From Tubulanus polymorphus (lineage: Eukaryota > Nemertea > Palaeonemertea > Tubulaniformes > Tubulanidae): a stretch of DNA of 64,000 nt. The translations under genes and the position numbers were made by a program. Below are positions 51,505-63,355 of this stretch, piece by piece. The stretch's first letter is position 1; each line of letters begins with the position of its first letter. The notes below the pieces were generated by a model. That model was not told the origin of the DNA and searched no databases. It saw only the letters and a program-made list of their open reading frames with translations. The stretch covers positions 2,294,001-2,358,000 of the forward strand of contig NC_134028.1 in the NCBI RefSeq assembly GCF_964204645.1, read 5' to 3'.

Positions 51505-51600
51505 CTAAAATCGGGCCTAGTCCCATGTTAATGCCTGCATGGGCCCATTTGGCACCCATGTGAATGGTTGGTCCGGGCCAAAAATGTGATCGCAACTATA
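51505..51600. mobile_element. GGCCCATG-type repeat fragment
   Basis: It contains TGCATGGGCCCATTTGGC, GGTCCGGGCCAAAAATGTG and GTGATCGCAAC, related to 38395-38605 and 43951-44212. Confidence 0.4.
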
Positions 51601-53220
51601 TTCTCTCCATGGCTTCCGGGTCAATTTGATTAACGTTATAAGGTTCAAATGTCAAATCCTTTGGACATTTTCCAACTTTTCCCCGATGACAGTAACTGTA
51701 CTGCCAATCCCCTGTTGTGTGTATCTATGACAATATAGTATTTCATACAACGCACTGGATGGATTTCATAGGCTCAACCGATAGATCAATATTTAACTTC
51801 AATTTTCAGGCTTATACGTGTAATTCAGTTCACTTATCTGTTTCTACTGTTCGCGAGTAAGTTGTATCGCGGTTTGATTAAAACTTCTTTTCATCATCGA
51901 CGTGATGCGGTTTGACTGCCGCGACGACTGCCGACTAGTCGCGGAAAAAAAATCTCTCATTTCAATCTGGAAATTGAAATGAATTTTTGAGTGTCTCCCG
52001 TGGTGTAGAACGGTTAACCGGTGATCGTACTCGGCATTTGCATTTGAGAAGCAATTAGTCCTCGGTTGAAAAACCACGATTTGCCGGTGGCGAAATCAAC
52101 TGCGCCGTCGATGATATCTCCCACTTGTATCAGATTGCTGAAGGGATCATTTTTTTTCTCCACGTATGCATTAAACTTATGTTTACACAAATTGTCTTGC
52201 TTTTTGTCATAATCTATCGTGAATATATCCCTCGATACCCGGGGTAACGCGCGAGCAACACCGGCGCGTTATTCTCGTACAAACGCCGCCAGCATTCGGC
52301 AAGAAAAGAAATAAGAAACATGTATTCTCATCTTCAGATTTATGACATATAAAACGAGAATATTTTCTGCTTCAGATGGCGAATTTTTGCTCAGACGTGT
52401 ATTATTCTCTTCTGCTGCGTGACATGTATTAAGCAATCTGTTGGTGTTATGTTTGCTAATGATAAAGAAGATACCACCGGTCCCTGGTCAGTTACCGGTT
52501 TCCTGCTACTGTTTATTGACCGATTATGCAACGCAATCACTGACGGGAATTGCAGTTTATTCCAATAGGGACTCTCTCTCTCTAGCGCTGAGTATGAAAG
52601 CTTCATATAAATTGAGGCCAAGTGAATGCTTGTCAGTTTTTTTGTTGCTGTCCAATTCTGGTTCACTTGAATACGTTGTAGCTACCCGAATTCATTAAAA
52701 AAAAACAAAGCTCACTTAATTGTAGTTCACTGGAATACTTTTTTGCTGTCTATAATTTCTGGTTTAATTGAACACTGTTCTGTCTAGTGTTCTGACTCAC
52801 TTAACTATTTTAGGGCCACAAAGTTGCCTAACGCTGGTTTCAGGTGAGGCCCTGAAGGTGCTGTCACTGATTTTAGTTGCCTGATTCTGGAATACAATAT
52901 AGATGGTGCTATATTTAGGAATTCATTACTCTGGGAAATTAATGCTTCGCTTTAATTGAAATTCGCTTTCACTCCTGTCTTCAATCTCTGTCTCAACTCA
53001 ATCTAACACGCTAAGCCTTCACTTATCAACGACCTCGTGTTGTTCGTCAAACCTTTTTCTAAACAGTTCTAGCTGTGAGAATTACCTCGCGTGCACCTGA
53101 TGATGATTTCATCATTACTGGTACAGGCAATTTAATTCTAAAAAAATAAAATTCATCTTCATTATCTCACCAGAACCTGCGTTTAGAAATTATCAATGCC
53201 ATTTTCAAATACTACCTACT
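51600..53220. other. No supported gene
   Basis: Mixed unique sequence. ORFs at 51844-52077 and 52391-52698 overlap on both strands and show no family features. Confidence 0.4.
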
Positions 53221-53227
53221 TTATTGC

Positions 53228-53312
53228 ATCCTCCCTCGGCAGGGATTCGAACCTGATGGCATGGCTAGACTCAGCCACGGCACGAACCCCTGCCACACTA
53301 GACTAGTATAAC
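53228..53312 (-). mobile_element. tRNA-derived SINE head
   Basis: On the minus strand GCCGTGGCTGAGTCTAG resembles a tRNA-Leu/Ser A-box. GGTTCGAATCC (53243-53253) is an exact B-box. They are too close for an intact tRNA, so this is a degenerate or deleted copy. Confidence 0.5.
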
Positions 53313-54960
53313 AAATATGAAATCAAATTATGAACGGTGATTTTCTTGTACTGAAAAGTTGATTTTAACAATCCAATAGACAAGTCAGCATATGGTATAG
53401 AACGATGAAAGGAAAGAGATTACCGGTATCAATAGAATAGCAATACGTTTATTCAGTTATCAGTTACTCGTCATAAGAAATTTCCCACCAGCTTATGAAT
53501 ATGGGATAAATTGTGTTTAAAGGCTTTTTCAATTGTTACCTCGGCAAACTGCTTATCGGGGGTTTCAACCAACCTGTGACCTAGAGTATCCAGCTGTACG
53601 GGGGGGGGGGTATCCAGTATTACTGGTTGTTCGCAGCTGAGACTCGATAAAGTGAGCCACAGCAAAAAATTCCAAATGTCACATATCCCTTTTAAGATAG
53701 CACTAAATGACTGCATATATGGACCTTTTTTCATTCAAACTTCACTTGAAAACAGGCAGAAAAAAACGTGTTTTGTATTGTATGTTCAAACCAGACAGAA
53801 CGTTTGTCTCAGTCAAGGAAGTCCATGTGTACCTTTAGGTGACAGCCATTGATTACTGTGGACTTTGTTTATATATATTTTTAAGTTTTCTCGGTGAAAT
53901 AGATCATTTTTGAAAAGTATATCATCTATGATCTACTGAAAGTTATAAAATTTTAGTATTAAAAAACCTTATCATTTACTAATAGACTAAATGATGAAAA
54001 ATTTCTTAGTAAATAATATAAGTAGGTCTGGTTGGTCGGTCGTTGACAGGAGTAGGGTGGTTCTGTCTGGCATATCTCTTGAGGAATACGTTTATATGTC
54101 TGGTGATGTCTACGAGCACTCATGATACTGCCAATTTATAGGATAGATCGATTCTACTGGACAAAAATTTTGATAAAAAGACTGTCTGTCTGGCTGGTGG
54201 TCTGGTGGTCTGGTTGTGATCTATGGGTCTGAGTGAAACGAAATATCAATATCCAATAGCATTCATACTTAAAGTGTTGATGGATATATGATATGTGTCA
54301 GTGGTTCATCCCATGATCGCTGCCAGCCATAATATTCATAATATTTAGAATTGCCGCTAGAAAAATCTATGACATCTGAAATATGTTTTCATCGATTTCA
54401 ATACGACGCTAGATATTGTTTGACCCGTTTTTAGCCGTCATGTTTTTGCGGCCGGAATTAATTATCGCTCGGAGACAAAAAATCATTTCGCAGGTCAAGA
54501 GTCGAGTTTTAAAAAGCAGATTCCCATTAATTCTTTTGTCTCGTTGCCAGTCTGCTGCCTACCCATACGACCTTCACCTTGCGTCAGAGATATATAGCCG
54601 TTGGTAATTGATTGCCACTGGAATATGGGATTACAATGTGTCTCGTTGGCTTAATCTCTTTTTTGCAGTTCACCAGTCCTCTGCTGCACAGTAATCATAA
54701 AAATGTCTTTTGTTTGATGATTGCTTGCTGTTTTTTTTTTTGCGCGCGCGCTGGAGACGGAATCGCTGAGCGACGGTTTTAGCCGAGACAAAAAATGCCA
54801 CATTTCGAGACAAAAAACGAGCCATTTGAGAACATCCGTAATATGAGTGATTTCTGCGTTTCGGTAAACAACATCATCTATTTTAATTACTATGAAATTT
54901 ATGAGACAATATTTTACGTATTTTGTATTCAATAGACAACCAGAAAGCGATTATATCCAG
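53313..54960. other. No supported gene
   Basis: A run of ten G occurs near 53601-53610 and a short alternating GCGCGCGCGC at about 54743. The ORF at 53471-53734 (-) is hydrophobic at its start and not recognised. Confidence 0.4.
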
Positions 54961-54964
54961 ACTT

Positions 54965-55365
54965 CAAAACCATTGATGAAACACTGTATCCGCGATGAGA
55001 CGATGATATAAAGAGAATTGCACAATAACAATGACTGAATAATAATATTAAGTCCAAGAAATGTTTCTTGCAGTTTATTCATTGTTTCGACTATATTCTA
55101 ATAGTCTTCTTTATATTTATATTCACTAAATGTATTATATAATTACCCCCTAATTTCCTCCTCTCTTCTCTACTGTTTATAGAGTTTAACTGTTTCTATG
55201 TTCATTTTCCTTTAGTCTGTATCACTTCTGATTGCTTTGTTCTGGATTGTATATAATGAATGTATATATTTCATAATTTCTATTGTCACTCAATATTCCT
55301 GAAGATGACTTATAGAATATTGAATAGTTGAAACATTGAATAAACTACAAGCAGTTTCAGACTCT
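54965..55365 (+). mobile_element. Retroelement 3' end, copy B
   Basis: It shares ordered words with 35080-35300 (AAACCATTGATGAAACACT, CGATGAGACGAT, GTTTATTCATTGTTTCGA, TTCCTGAAGATGACTTATAG, GTTGAAACATTGAATAAAC), with an internal insertion of about 130 bp. Confidence 0.65.
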
Positions 55366-57060
55366 CTGTTATCATTGTTGGATTCTCGTGAGAGATTTTC
55401 AGACTGTTCCGAGTTTTTTTTTCGGGCACCAACTGTGAATGAGGTAATGCAATATTTTCTGCCGGACTAATCGTTGATCAATCATTTGCTGCTGCGACGG
55501 CCGATGACGACGACCACGGCAAACGGACTTCAAATAAATATTGATGGTTCGAGAGCAAGTTGTCAATACACTTATTCAATATGAAATCGATCCAATTAGA
55601 CGCTGGTCGGGTTCTCTTTACATCGTGTATCCGAGCAGAAATCTTTTTTTCCCTCTCTGCGGGGACGTGCGTCTGCAAATTAGGAGATTGTTTAGGGATC
55701 CGACGAGAGACTCGTGACCGCTGGCGTCTCCTGTGTCGCACGCACGCAAAAAATAACTGTTTGAATTATTCATCAAATTGACACCGGATATTCGGCTCAC
55801 GAGTAGGTTAGGTTACATTGATTTGATCCCTATGTTTCCGATGGTTAGATGAAAACGCCCTATCACGGACAGCCTGTTGATTAATTGGATTTTTTTAAAC
55901 GTCTAGAAAATGGAAATAGGTTTTGTAGATAGATGTTTGTTATTTTGGATTTTTTTTTGAAGCGTTTGATGCAGAGCCATTCAGTAGGCAAGTGGCCGGA
56001 AATTCTTCCCAATTTCTAAACCACTTATTCCCGACTTTTGATAAGATGCAACTCGTTGCAGAGATCCACGAAGCTGCTACAATTGAATTTTTTAAAATCA
56101 ATTCTTTTCGATGGCATTTCCTACATTTCAAATTATTAGTTTTTTTTACAAAAAGTGAATTCTGGTATCGCTCCATACATTTTTGAAGGTTTTTTTTTTC
56201 TTGGTCTAAATCTATCTATCAGCTGCATACTCTAAAATACTCTATTAAGCACCCGTTCCCGAAACAGACCTTTTTTGTTCTGCGTGTCTCAATGTTACAC
56301 CTGTTAGCCCGAAGTTCTGTTTCATGATTTAATATTCAATGTAGCAACAGAAAACTGAAATGACGGCTTACTACTCGAATCATTGATATTCTCGAGCGCT
56401 TCATAACTAGCTGTCATTGGTCACGAAAAGCAGCCGTTTCCTAAACTCATGCATTGAGAAAAATGTGTTCCGTTATTCATGAGCAGCAATTGTGCTCGAA
56501 TCCGTGTCCTTTAAAATGATGACTGATGGATAAGAATTTCAATGCAGTCGTATTGAATGTTTCTCCGAGAGCTGATTCAATCATCATCGAGATTTTTTTA
56601 TGTCACCATCGTCCGGGGGACTGGCGTGCGCGCGGAGGCATGAGTCAGGTGCACATCGGTCAAGGTCACGCGAATCGATGTAGCGCTTTTGAAAAAGTGC
56701 CTCACCTGGAATATCCGAAGCATATGGTACTTAATTGAGTTCACGGTGAAACTGTTGAGTACAAACCTGCGCTTCACGATCAACATATTGAATGCTGCTC
56801 GTTTGATTACAAAAAACTAGGAATTCTGATCATATTACTCCAGTTCTCATCATCGATCAACGTTGGGTTCTGTTCCGATCTGAGTTCAAACTTCTTTTGA
56901 TTTAACTGTATGTATGTACCAACTAGACTTAACTACCTAACTAGCCAAGTCACATTAATTCTAATCCTAACAGTCGAAACTTTTAAATGAAATCTATAAA
57001 TAAATTTTGTCTTAATGTTTTTAACTAATTGGCAATCATTTTACTGATAATTGTTTTTCT
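55366..57060. other. No supported gene
   Basis: Several 60-90 codon ORFs overlap on opposite strands (55478-56186, 56526-56786) without splice support or recognisable motifs. Nothing else noted. Confidence 0.4.
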
Positions 57061-57074
57061 AATCTATTTTCTCA

Positions 57075-57162
57075 TCTTATGTAAAGCCCAGAGATAGCTG
57101 CGTAGATATTGCGCTATACCAAAAAATGAATTATTATTATAACTATTATTATTATTATCAGT
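57075..57162 (+). mobile_element. Non-LTR retrotransposon 3' end with (ATT)n tail
   Basis: GTAAAGCCCAGAGATAGCTG, TATTGCGCTATACC and AATGAATTATTATTAT match the layout of L2/CR1-type 3' ends (GTAAAGC..., GCGCTATA..., ATT repeats). Only the tail remains. Confidence 0.6.
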
Positions 57163-58029
57163 ATCATTATAGTAAGATTAATACACACTTTATACGAAGA
57201 TTAGAAACCAAATTTCTGATTTCTCTACAGACCTGAAAATGGTCTTGAAGAGAGAGTCCCAAATGTTGTTTTTTATTTTAATTTTTGGTAATAAATATCC
57301 TCTTACAAATTTGTATATAGTGAGTTTTAACCTATCTATTCTCCCCGTCTGAGTGACGCTATTCAATAAGTGTATTTTTCGCGAAAACCATCATCTCCAT
57401 AAAGTGTGTGTATTTCAAAAGGATTTCGCAGTCCGTAAGTTACTCAGTTATGTCGCTGTTTATGTTTGAACACGTTTTTGCCCGGAGCGAGACGTTGCGC
57501 ACGAGACATATCGATTATGAGTACGAGCTGGTCTCGTCTTGTTGGTTTCCTGATTTTTGTGGCAAACCTTGTTATTAGCTTTGTTAGATAGTGCTAAGAG
57601 TGAATTATGTAAATGCTCGTCGATGACGCTGTATTCAATTTCAGTTGTCAGTTTGAGAATTTGGACGTGACGAAAATCGAGATGTACGAATCAGTAGCTG
57701 TTTTTCAGTGTGTTTGCGACGATGTAGCGGAATCAATTTCTGATGTTCTGTAAACCGGTGAATTATACGGCGCTTGGATTCGATATCTTATCTTGTCTAT
57801 ACCCTCTGGGCTCGGAGACAATCTGAAATCAAAACTGATCCTTAATACGAGAAATGCGAAATGATAGAAAAAGTTTCGGTTCGTAAAGTCTTGAAACTAA
57901 AAAGACTCATCCGAGTTAAGCGATGGTTTGATCGGTCAAAACTGTTGATTCTATCCAAACTGTTACTAATTTTTATATCTTCGTTATTAAGTATATTTAG
58001 ATAACGTGGGAATTAACGTAATACAACCT

Positions 58030-58318
58030 TTAACCCTTTCAGTGCATCTACACCGCAGTGCGGTGTATAAATCGGTGATGGATTTTGCTAGTACACCGCA
58101 CTGCGGTGTATTGATGTAATTAGTAATTATCTCTCTTTAAAAATGGCTGAGCCTGTCAAACATAGTGAACTATTAGTAACTAACGATACACCGCACCACG
58201 GTGTAGACGTACTATAGTGGTATTCCCATTGTTCAACACACTAGGGTGGAATTTTTTAGAATTTTCAAATTATCTCCAGCACTATAGGGGATTGATTAGT
58301 CAGCACTGAAAGGGTTAA
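58030..58318. mobile_element. piggyBac-like MITE, copy B (281 bp plus TTAA duplications)
   Basis: TTAA at 58030-58033 and 58315-58318 flank CCCTTTCAGTGC and GCACTGAAAGGG. It is highly similar to 42798-43091 along its whole length. Palindromes lie at 58049-58067, 58092-58110 and 58187-58205. Confidence 0.87.
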
Positions 58319-58319
58319 A

Positions 58320-60440
58320 GGTTGTTGATTAATGAAGTTTTCGGATAAGTTAGTTAATTGTTTATGACCTGTGACCCTGATTGAAAGTTGATACGTCGTT
58401 AATGGGTAATGCCCGCAGTAACTGATATCAGTAAGTCCGTGACAAACGTTAATTGCTCGTATAAAACGCATTCGTAGTCAGCGGATAGAGACAAGTTCTC
58501 GCTGGTATCAGCAGCAGTGGTCGCGTGGCCATGACCTAACTGCGTCATGACGATTCTTTCTACATTAACACAGCTAAATACAAGTGAATGATTGTCATTC
58601 CGGGGGCCATAAAAATCCACTTTGGGGGTGAAAAATAGCTGTGACCTTACACTGAATGATTAATGTTAGGGACGACGGTGTGCTGCGTGGTCATTAATAC
58701 TAAGCTTATTTCCCTTCAATAACGAGACATTCTCCGGCGTTTTGACCGAGGCTAATAGACTTATTTATTTAAGTCGGACAGGCAGAAGATTTGGTTAAAA
58801 TTACGAATGATTAGGCTACTGTAAGATAGACACCCGATGGTTCTCGGTAATGATGCAGATTTATCGATTTTGCCAAAAAATGCGGGGAAAAAATCGAACC
58901 GTTCTATCGCGAGATGAAACACTTGAAACTGTCGGCGTAATCTTCAATCTATAGATGAATATTGAATATTTCAGATGAGGTTTGAACAGATTCTGCGCAT
59001 AATGGATCAGCATTAGACTAAAACATTGAACAGCTGTTTATTTCAGCTTTGGTAGAGGGGCCTATAAAGTCACTCCGGGAGACTATCGAGGTGAAGCTGT
59101 GGATTTGTTGGACCACCTGATCTGATCTCATTACATACGTTGTTTTCCGCCATTCACACGCGTTGACAAGAAAAATATTGATGAGCTTCCCCCATCGTCA
59201 CCTGTATTTGTGTCGGGAAAAAGCAATTTATATCAATCTGCGAGCAATCCTGAACGCAAAGGTCACATTGTCGGGAGGTCGTAAGGCAGTCAAGGTTTGC
59301 CTGCGTCGCAACACGCAAGCCGAATTCTGAATGGGGAGAAGTCATTGGTTGCGGAGTCTAATGTAATCGGGCTTGAAATTGTTCGCTAACCTGCGGCTTA
59401 ATCGTTAGGAAAAACAATTTGACGGTTGGTTGCCGATGTCGGTTATTGCGCGTTCCCGTGGGCTTATTGTTTTTGCGACTCTTTGACACTTCATTACGAA
59501 TACCATTATGATCAATAAGCCGGTGTATGATTCCTCCAGGGGGCCTGTTGCCAGTCGTCGCCTTCAACATATATGTTAAGTGGCAGAGTGTTGCTGAACA
59601 TTGACGTTTTTTAATCATCTATAACGCAGTCTTCTCGACATGGAGTATTATGTTGTTTACCATTACATTTTTATCAAGTATTTATGGAAGTTTGAAAATC
59701 TGCATCCGTGAGATATTTGTACGAGTACAAAAATCCATGATTGGACAGATCGTCTTCAAAATTGGTCCTTGAGCTTTCGGTTACGAAGATAGAACTTCTT
59801 CTAATTATATTTGTCCCCAGGTTTGACAAGGTCTACAGTGTTATCCTAATAGACATTGAAAACCAGTTGTAAATAGCTCGTTGCTGTATTTATTCAATTT
59901 ATCGGGTTAATTATTAATTTTTTAGTAGTTTCTCCAGTGTTGCCTCGAAGGGCCTGAATTTCCTGGAACTCTTGTTATCAGCAATTGATAATTTATTTGA
60001 AACTGATTTAAATTTTTTTCATGATTAGTTCGAAGGGTGTTGAGCGTTATCAAGGCAATGATTAATTTTCTAGATGCGCAATATCAATTTTGATATTGTT
60101 TTTATTAATGCGTTTTATCGCAAATTTTATCAACTTTGATCTTTCGCTTCCACGTGGCAAATGAATAGAGGAAATTGGTACTGGCAAAATATAGCATTGT
60201 ATAATGAGATCTGAAAGTATTTTTTTGACGTTGTGAAAAACATTACAGTAATATTTATACACATTGAAAGCTAGTATGCGTTATAAAGGGATTCAGTGTG
60301 AGTTGTTGTGCATCAATATTGGCGTTTCAAAATAACAATTACTATTGAGAATTTTGGCATTTACTTTGTAATTAGATATATTTCGTATCAAAATATTATT
60401 TCATTTTTGATAAATTTTGATAATTATTTTCGTCATCGGT
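58320..60440. other. No confident gene; one orphan exon-like segment
   Basis: 59047-59090 is bounded by CTGTTTATTTCAG and G/GTGAAG and reads FGRGAYKVTPGDYR in one frame. It looks like an exon, but no phase-compatible partner was found. The rest is unremarkable. Confidence 0.35.
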
Positions 60441-60444
60441 ATAT

Positions 60445-60550
60445 CAACGCTAGACTGGTTGCTGGTCAATTCAATTCAATTATTTAATTCCAAAATAACT
60501 TAAATAATCCTTGATATTAATTTGATTTATAGAGGACAATATTAGGCAAT
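60445..60550 (-). mobile_element. SINE/LINE tail pair, copy A
   Basis: GCTAGACTGGTTGCTGGTCA, CAATTCAATTCAATT, AAAATAACTT and ATCCTTGAT recur in order at 62808-62905. On the minus strand these read as an ATCAAGGAT...AAGTTATTTT...GAATTGAATTG element end. Confidence 0.55.
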
Positions 60551-61424
60551 GTGTGTGTTATTTTTCAAGGTGTCAATAAGTAAGGATTCTTGTCTAAATT
60601 GTCAAGTCGATTCGAGTTTACGAATAACACAATGGCTGTGCTGGATTTCTATTCAAAATTTTCGAATTGCAAATAAGGGATTTTAATACGCTTACACTAT
60701 GGGTTAACATCAACTTTTTGCACTTTCCATGACAGAAATTGATTCATTCTTTCTCGGAAATATGTGAATTTGAGTAGAGCACTGCGACATATATTCGCTG
60801 ACCTATTTGTTCTCTATCGCCGGCGTGTTGTCGATTGAATAAGGTTGATTGATGACACATTACGGGGCGCGACTGGAAGCAAAACCCAAGCTGTTCATGT
60901 GTTTTCTGCGCGGTGTTCGTTATTGGAAATCGCATAAAAATGATGACAGTAGAAATTAATTTGTGGTACTGGTGACTGCATCGGTTGTTTTCTGATCAAT
61001 AGCTCGCAGCAGTGCTTGCTGCGCATTCCACTGAATTAATTGTCGTCCTCGTTAAAGAAGTTGAAGTTAAAACACGGCTGTAGTTTTCGCCTTATTATCG
61101 AATCGTCGTGCTCCGGTTTTCAAGCAGAAAACAACAATCTTCAATCTTCTTCTCTGCGCTTTTCGTATTGTTTTTTGCTGTTTTATAATCTCGTAATCTC
61201 TCGTCTAGACGAATTCACGTTTTAATAATCTCATGCCGACAGCTCTTGCGAATTCCTTGAACTCGAAAACGAAATCTAACGCATCGATTATGTATTCAAT
61301 AGACAGCCCTTGATATTCGCATTATCTGAGAAATTGTTAACGCTCAAAACAGCGCAGCAGCTATCCGACCATGATCTCTTACAGGATGGCTTATACATCT
61401 TATATTAAGTATTTTAGGGTGAAA

Positions 61425-61530
61425 CAATCGATAATGCCTTGTTTCTCATTTCTGCTGAGTTAAAAAGTTGACCCGGCCACCTATCTACCCTGGACATTAC
61501 TTTTTGATAAAATCACAATAGCCTAGATTA
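61425..61530. mobile_element. Inverted partial copy of the 37995-38218 MITE
   Basis: It contains GATAATGCCTTGTTTCTC, CTGCTGAGTTAAAAAGTTGA, CCGGCCACCTATCTACCCT and ATTACTTTTTGATAAAATCA. This is the reverse complement of the right half of the 37995 element. Confidence 0.7.
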
Positions 61531-61619
61531 GGAAATATCTATGAATGTCCTGCCCTTTAGCAGTAAACGGTATCCTCTTTTACACATGGATGCTGAGATA
61601 TTGATGTAAGATAAAAGAA

Positions 61620-62158
61620 ATGGCTGTAGTGGGCAGTTTATACCAGAATGGCTGTAGTGGGCAGTTTATACCAGTATGGCTGTAGTGGGCAGTTTATACA
61701 AGAATGGCTGTAGTGGGCAGTTTATACCAGTATGGCTGTAGTGGGCAGTTTATACCAGTATGGCTGTAGTGGGCAGTTTATACCAGTATGGCTGTAGTGG
61801 GCAGTTTATACCAGTATGGCTGTAGTGGGCAGTTTATACCAGTATGGCTGTAGTGGGCAGTTTATACCAGAATGGCTGTAGTGGGCAGTTTATACCAGTA
61901 TGGCTGTAGTGGGCAGTTTATACCAGAATGGCTGTGGGGGGCAGTTTATACCAGTATGGCTGTAGTGGGCAGTTTATACCAGTATGGCTGTAGTGGGCAG
62001 TTTATACCAGTATGGCTGTAGTGGCGATTTATACCAGAATGGCTGTAGTGGGCAGTTTATACCAGTATGGCTGTAGTGGCAATTTATACCAGAATGGCTG
62101 TAGTGGGCAGTTTATACCAGTATGGCTGTAGTGGGCAGTTTATACCAGAATGGCTGTT
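61620..62158. repeat. 28-bp minisatellite, about 19 copies
   Basis: The unit starts ATGGCTGTAGTGGGCAGTTT and ends ATACCAGA or ATACCAGT. Most units are identical except the last base and rare changes (GTGGGGGGC, GTGGCGATT, GTGGCAATT with a base lost). The A/T alternation of the final base distinguishes unit subtypes along the array. Confidence 0.97.
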
Positions 62159-62689
62159 GACGTCTTGGGGCTAATTCTACAATTACCATTTATCTTGGAG
62201 GTTCTTGCGCACGTGGCGGTGACTTAATGGCCAACTATATCATCATTGTCGGAAGTATTATTGCGTCCCTGAGGTGTTATAAAGAGCTGAAGCAGCAATT
62301 ATTTGTGAGAAATTTACTTTGTGGCCGCGTCCGAGGTCAGCGAAACTTGCTCGGGTTAGCATGAATCTGTGTTCTGGTTTTTGCGCATGTATCAAATATC
62401 CCTTTCTCAGTGACGGATCTAGGGTCTGATTCAGGGACGGGTGCAAACCCAAAATAGGGCATATCATATAATTAAAAGGGCAAGGGAAACATTAACTCTT
62501 TCTTTGAGATAGGGAAAAAAGCTTATGAACTGTTTAAGATATCAGTGTAAAAATTTCAGGGCAAATTGATATATTTGCGGGTGCAACTTCCCTTTGGATC
62601 GGCTTCAGCTTCCTCTATAGTGGGTGACTCTGGATGGAGTTGAATTTTGATGCCATAAGAACTGTTAAAACAATGTGATTGTATGTTGA

Positions 62690-62790
62690 TTGGCCGGAGG
62701 GGGGGGGATAGTATATGGTTAGAGGGGGGTTAGTGTATGAGTAGAGGGGGTTAGTGTATGAGTAGAGGGGGGATAGTGTATGAGTCAATG
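62690..62790. repeat. G-rich minisatellite, about 24-bp unit
   Basis: About four units of TATGAGTAGAGGGGGGATAGT type with G-runs of five to nine. Confidence 0.8.
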
Positions 62791-62807
62791 TGCACTAGGT
62801 CATCATG

Positions 62808-62905
62808 GCTAGACTGGTTTTTGGTCATTCTATTCAACTGTCCACAAACTCAAATTCAAAATAACTTTATTGATCCTTGATGTATCACATTATGTTGTTG
62901 ATTGT
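62808..62905 (-). mobile_element. SINE/LINE tail pair, copy B
   Basis: GCTAGACTGGTTTTTGGTCA, TCAAAATAACTTTATTGATC and CTTGATGTATC match copy A at 60445-60550. On the minus strand it contains CAATAAAG, a typical 3' end word. Confidence 0.55.
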
Positions 62906-62918
62906 CAACATTATTAAG

Positions 62919-62920
<2 letters not shown>

Positions 62921-62973
<53 letters not shown>
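62921..62973. repeat. (TA)n microsatellite, about 26 repeats
   Basis: Pure alternating TA of just over 50 bp between AAGCAATA and TCAATAAACTG. Confidence 0.95.
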
Positions 62974-62976
<3 letters not shown>

Positions 62977-63194
62977 ATAAACTGTAGAAATCAGCCACAA
63001 GGGAGTTTCTATTTGCAATTGCACCCATTTCACCGCGCGACAAGTACTTTCACATCTAAAAAACTCCAGGCATTGTGCAATTCTATCTTCATCAGAGAGA
63101 GAGAGCATGAATAATGAATGTTGTGATTCAATATAGAATTAAAAATTGCAGATTCAGTTACGAAGCTGTCAACAAGAAACAAAAAACCTATCAT

Positions 63195-63355
63195 GAAAGT
63201 TTATTGACACCTGGAAAAAATATCACACACATGTATATTGTGTGATATTGTCGACAATGATATATAGATGATGTTAAATAAGAAATATGTTTATTACAAA
63301 TACCAAAATTCACAAATGTAATTGTTATTTTGAAACACCGATATTGATGACGTTT
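63195..63355 (+). repeat. Dispersed repeat pair, copy B, with a perfect hairpin
   Basis: It shares GAAAGTTTATTGAC at the start and GTAATTGTTATTTT, ACCGATATTGATGACGT at the end with 38881-39140. Near 63219-63250 AATATCACACA and TGTGTGATATT form perfect 11-bp arms around a 9-base loop. Confidence 0.7.

Noticed and set aside
53228-53312. Functional tRNA gene
   Set aside because: A- and B-boxes are too close and no acceptor stem pairs; scored as a SINE remnant.
62690-62790. G-quadruplex
   Set aside because: G-runs are separated by about 18-20 bases, beyond the usual loop length; only the nine-G run might pair between molecules.
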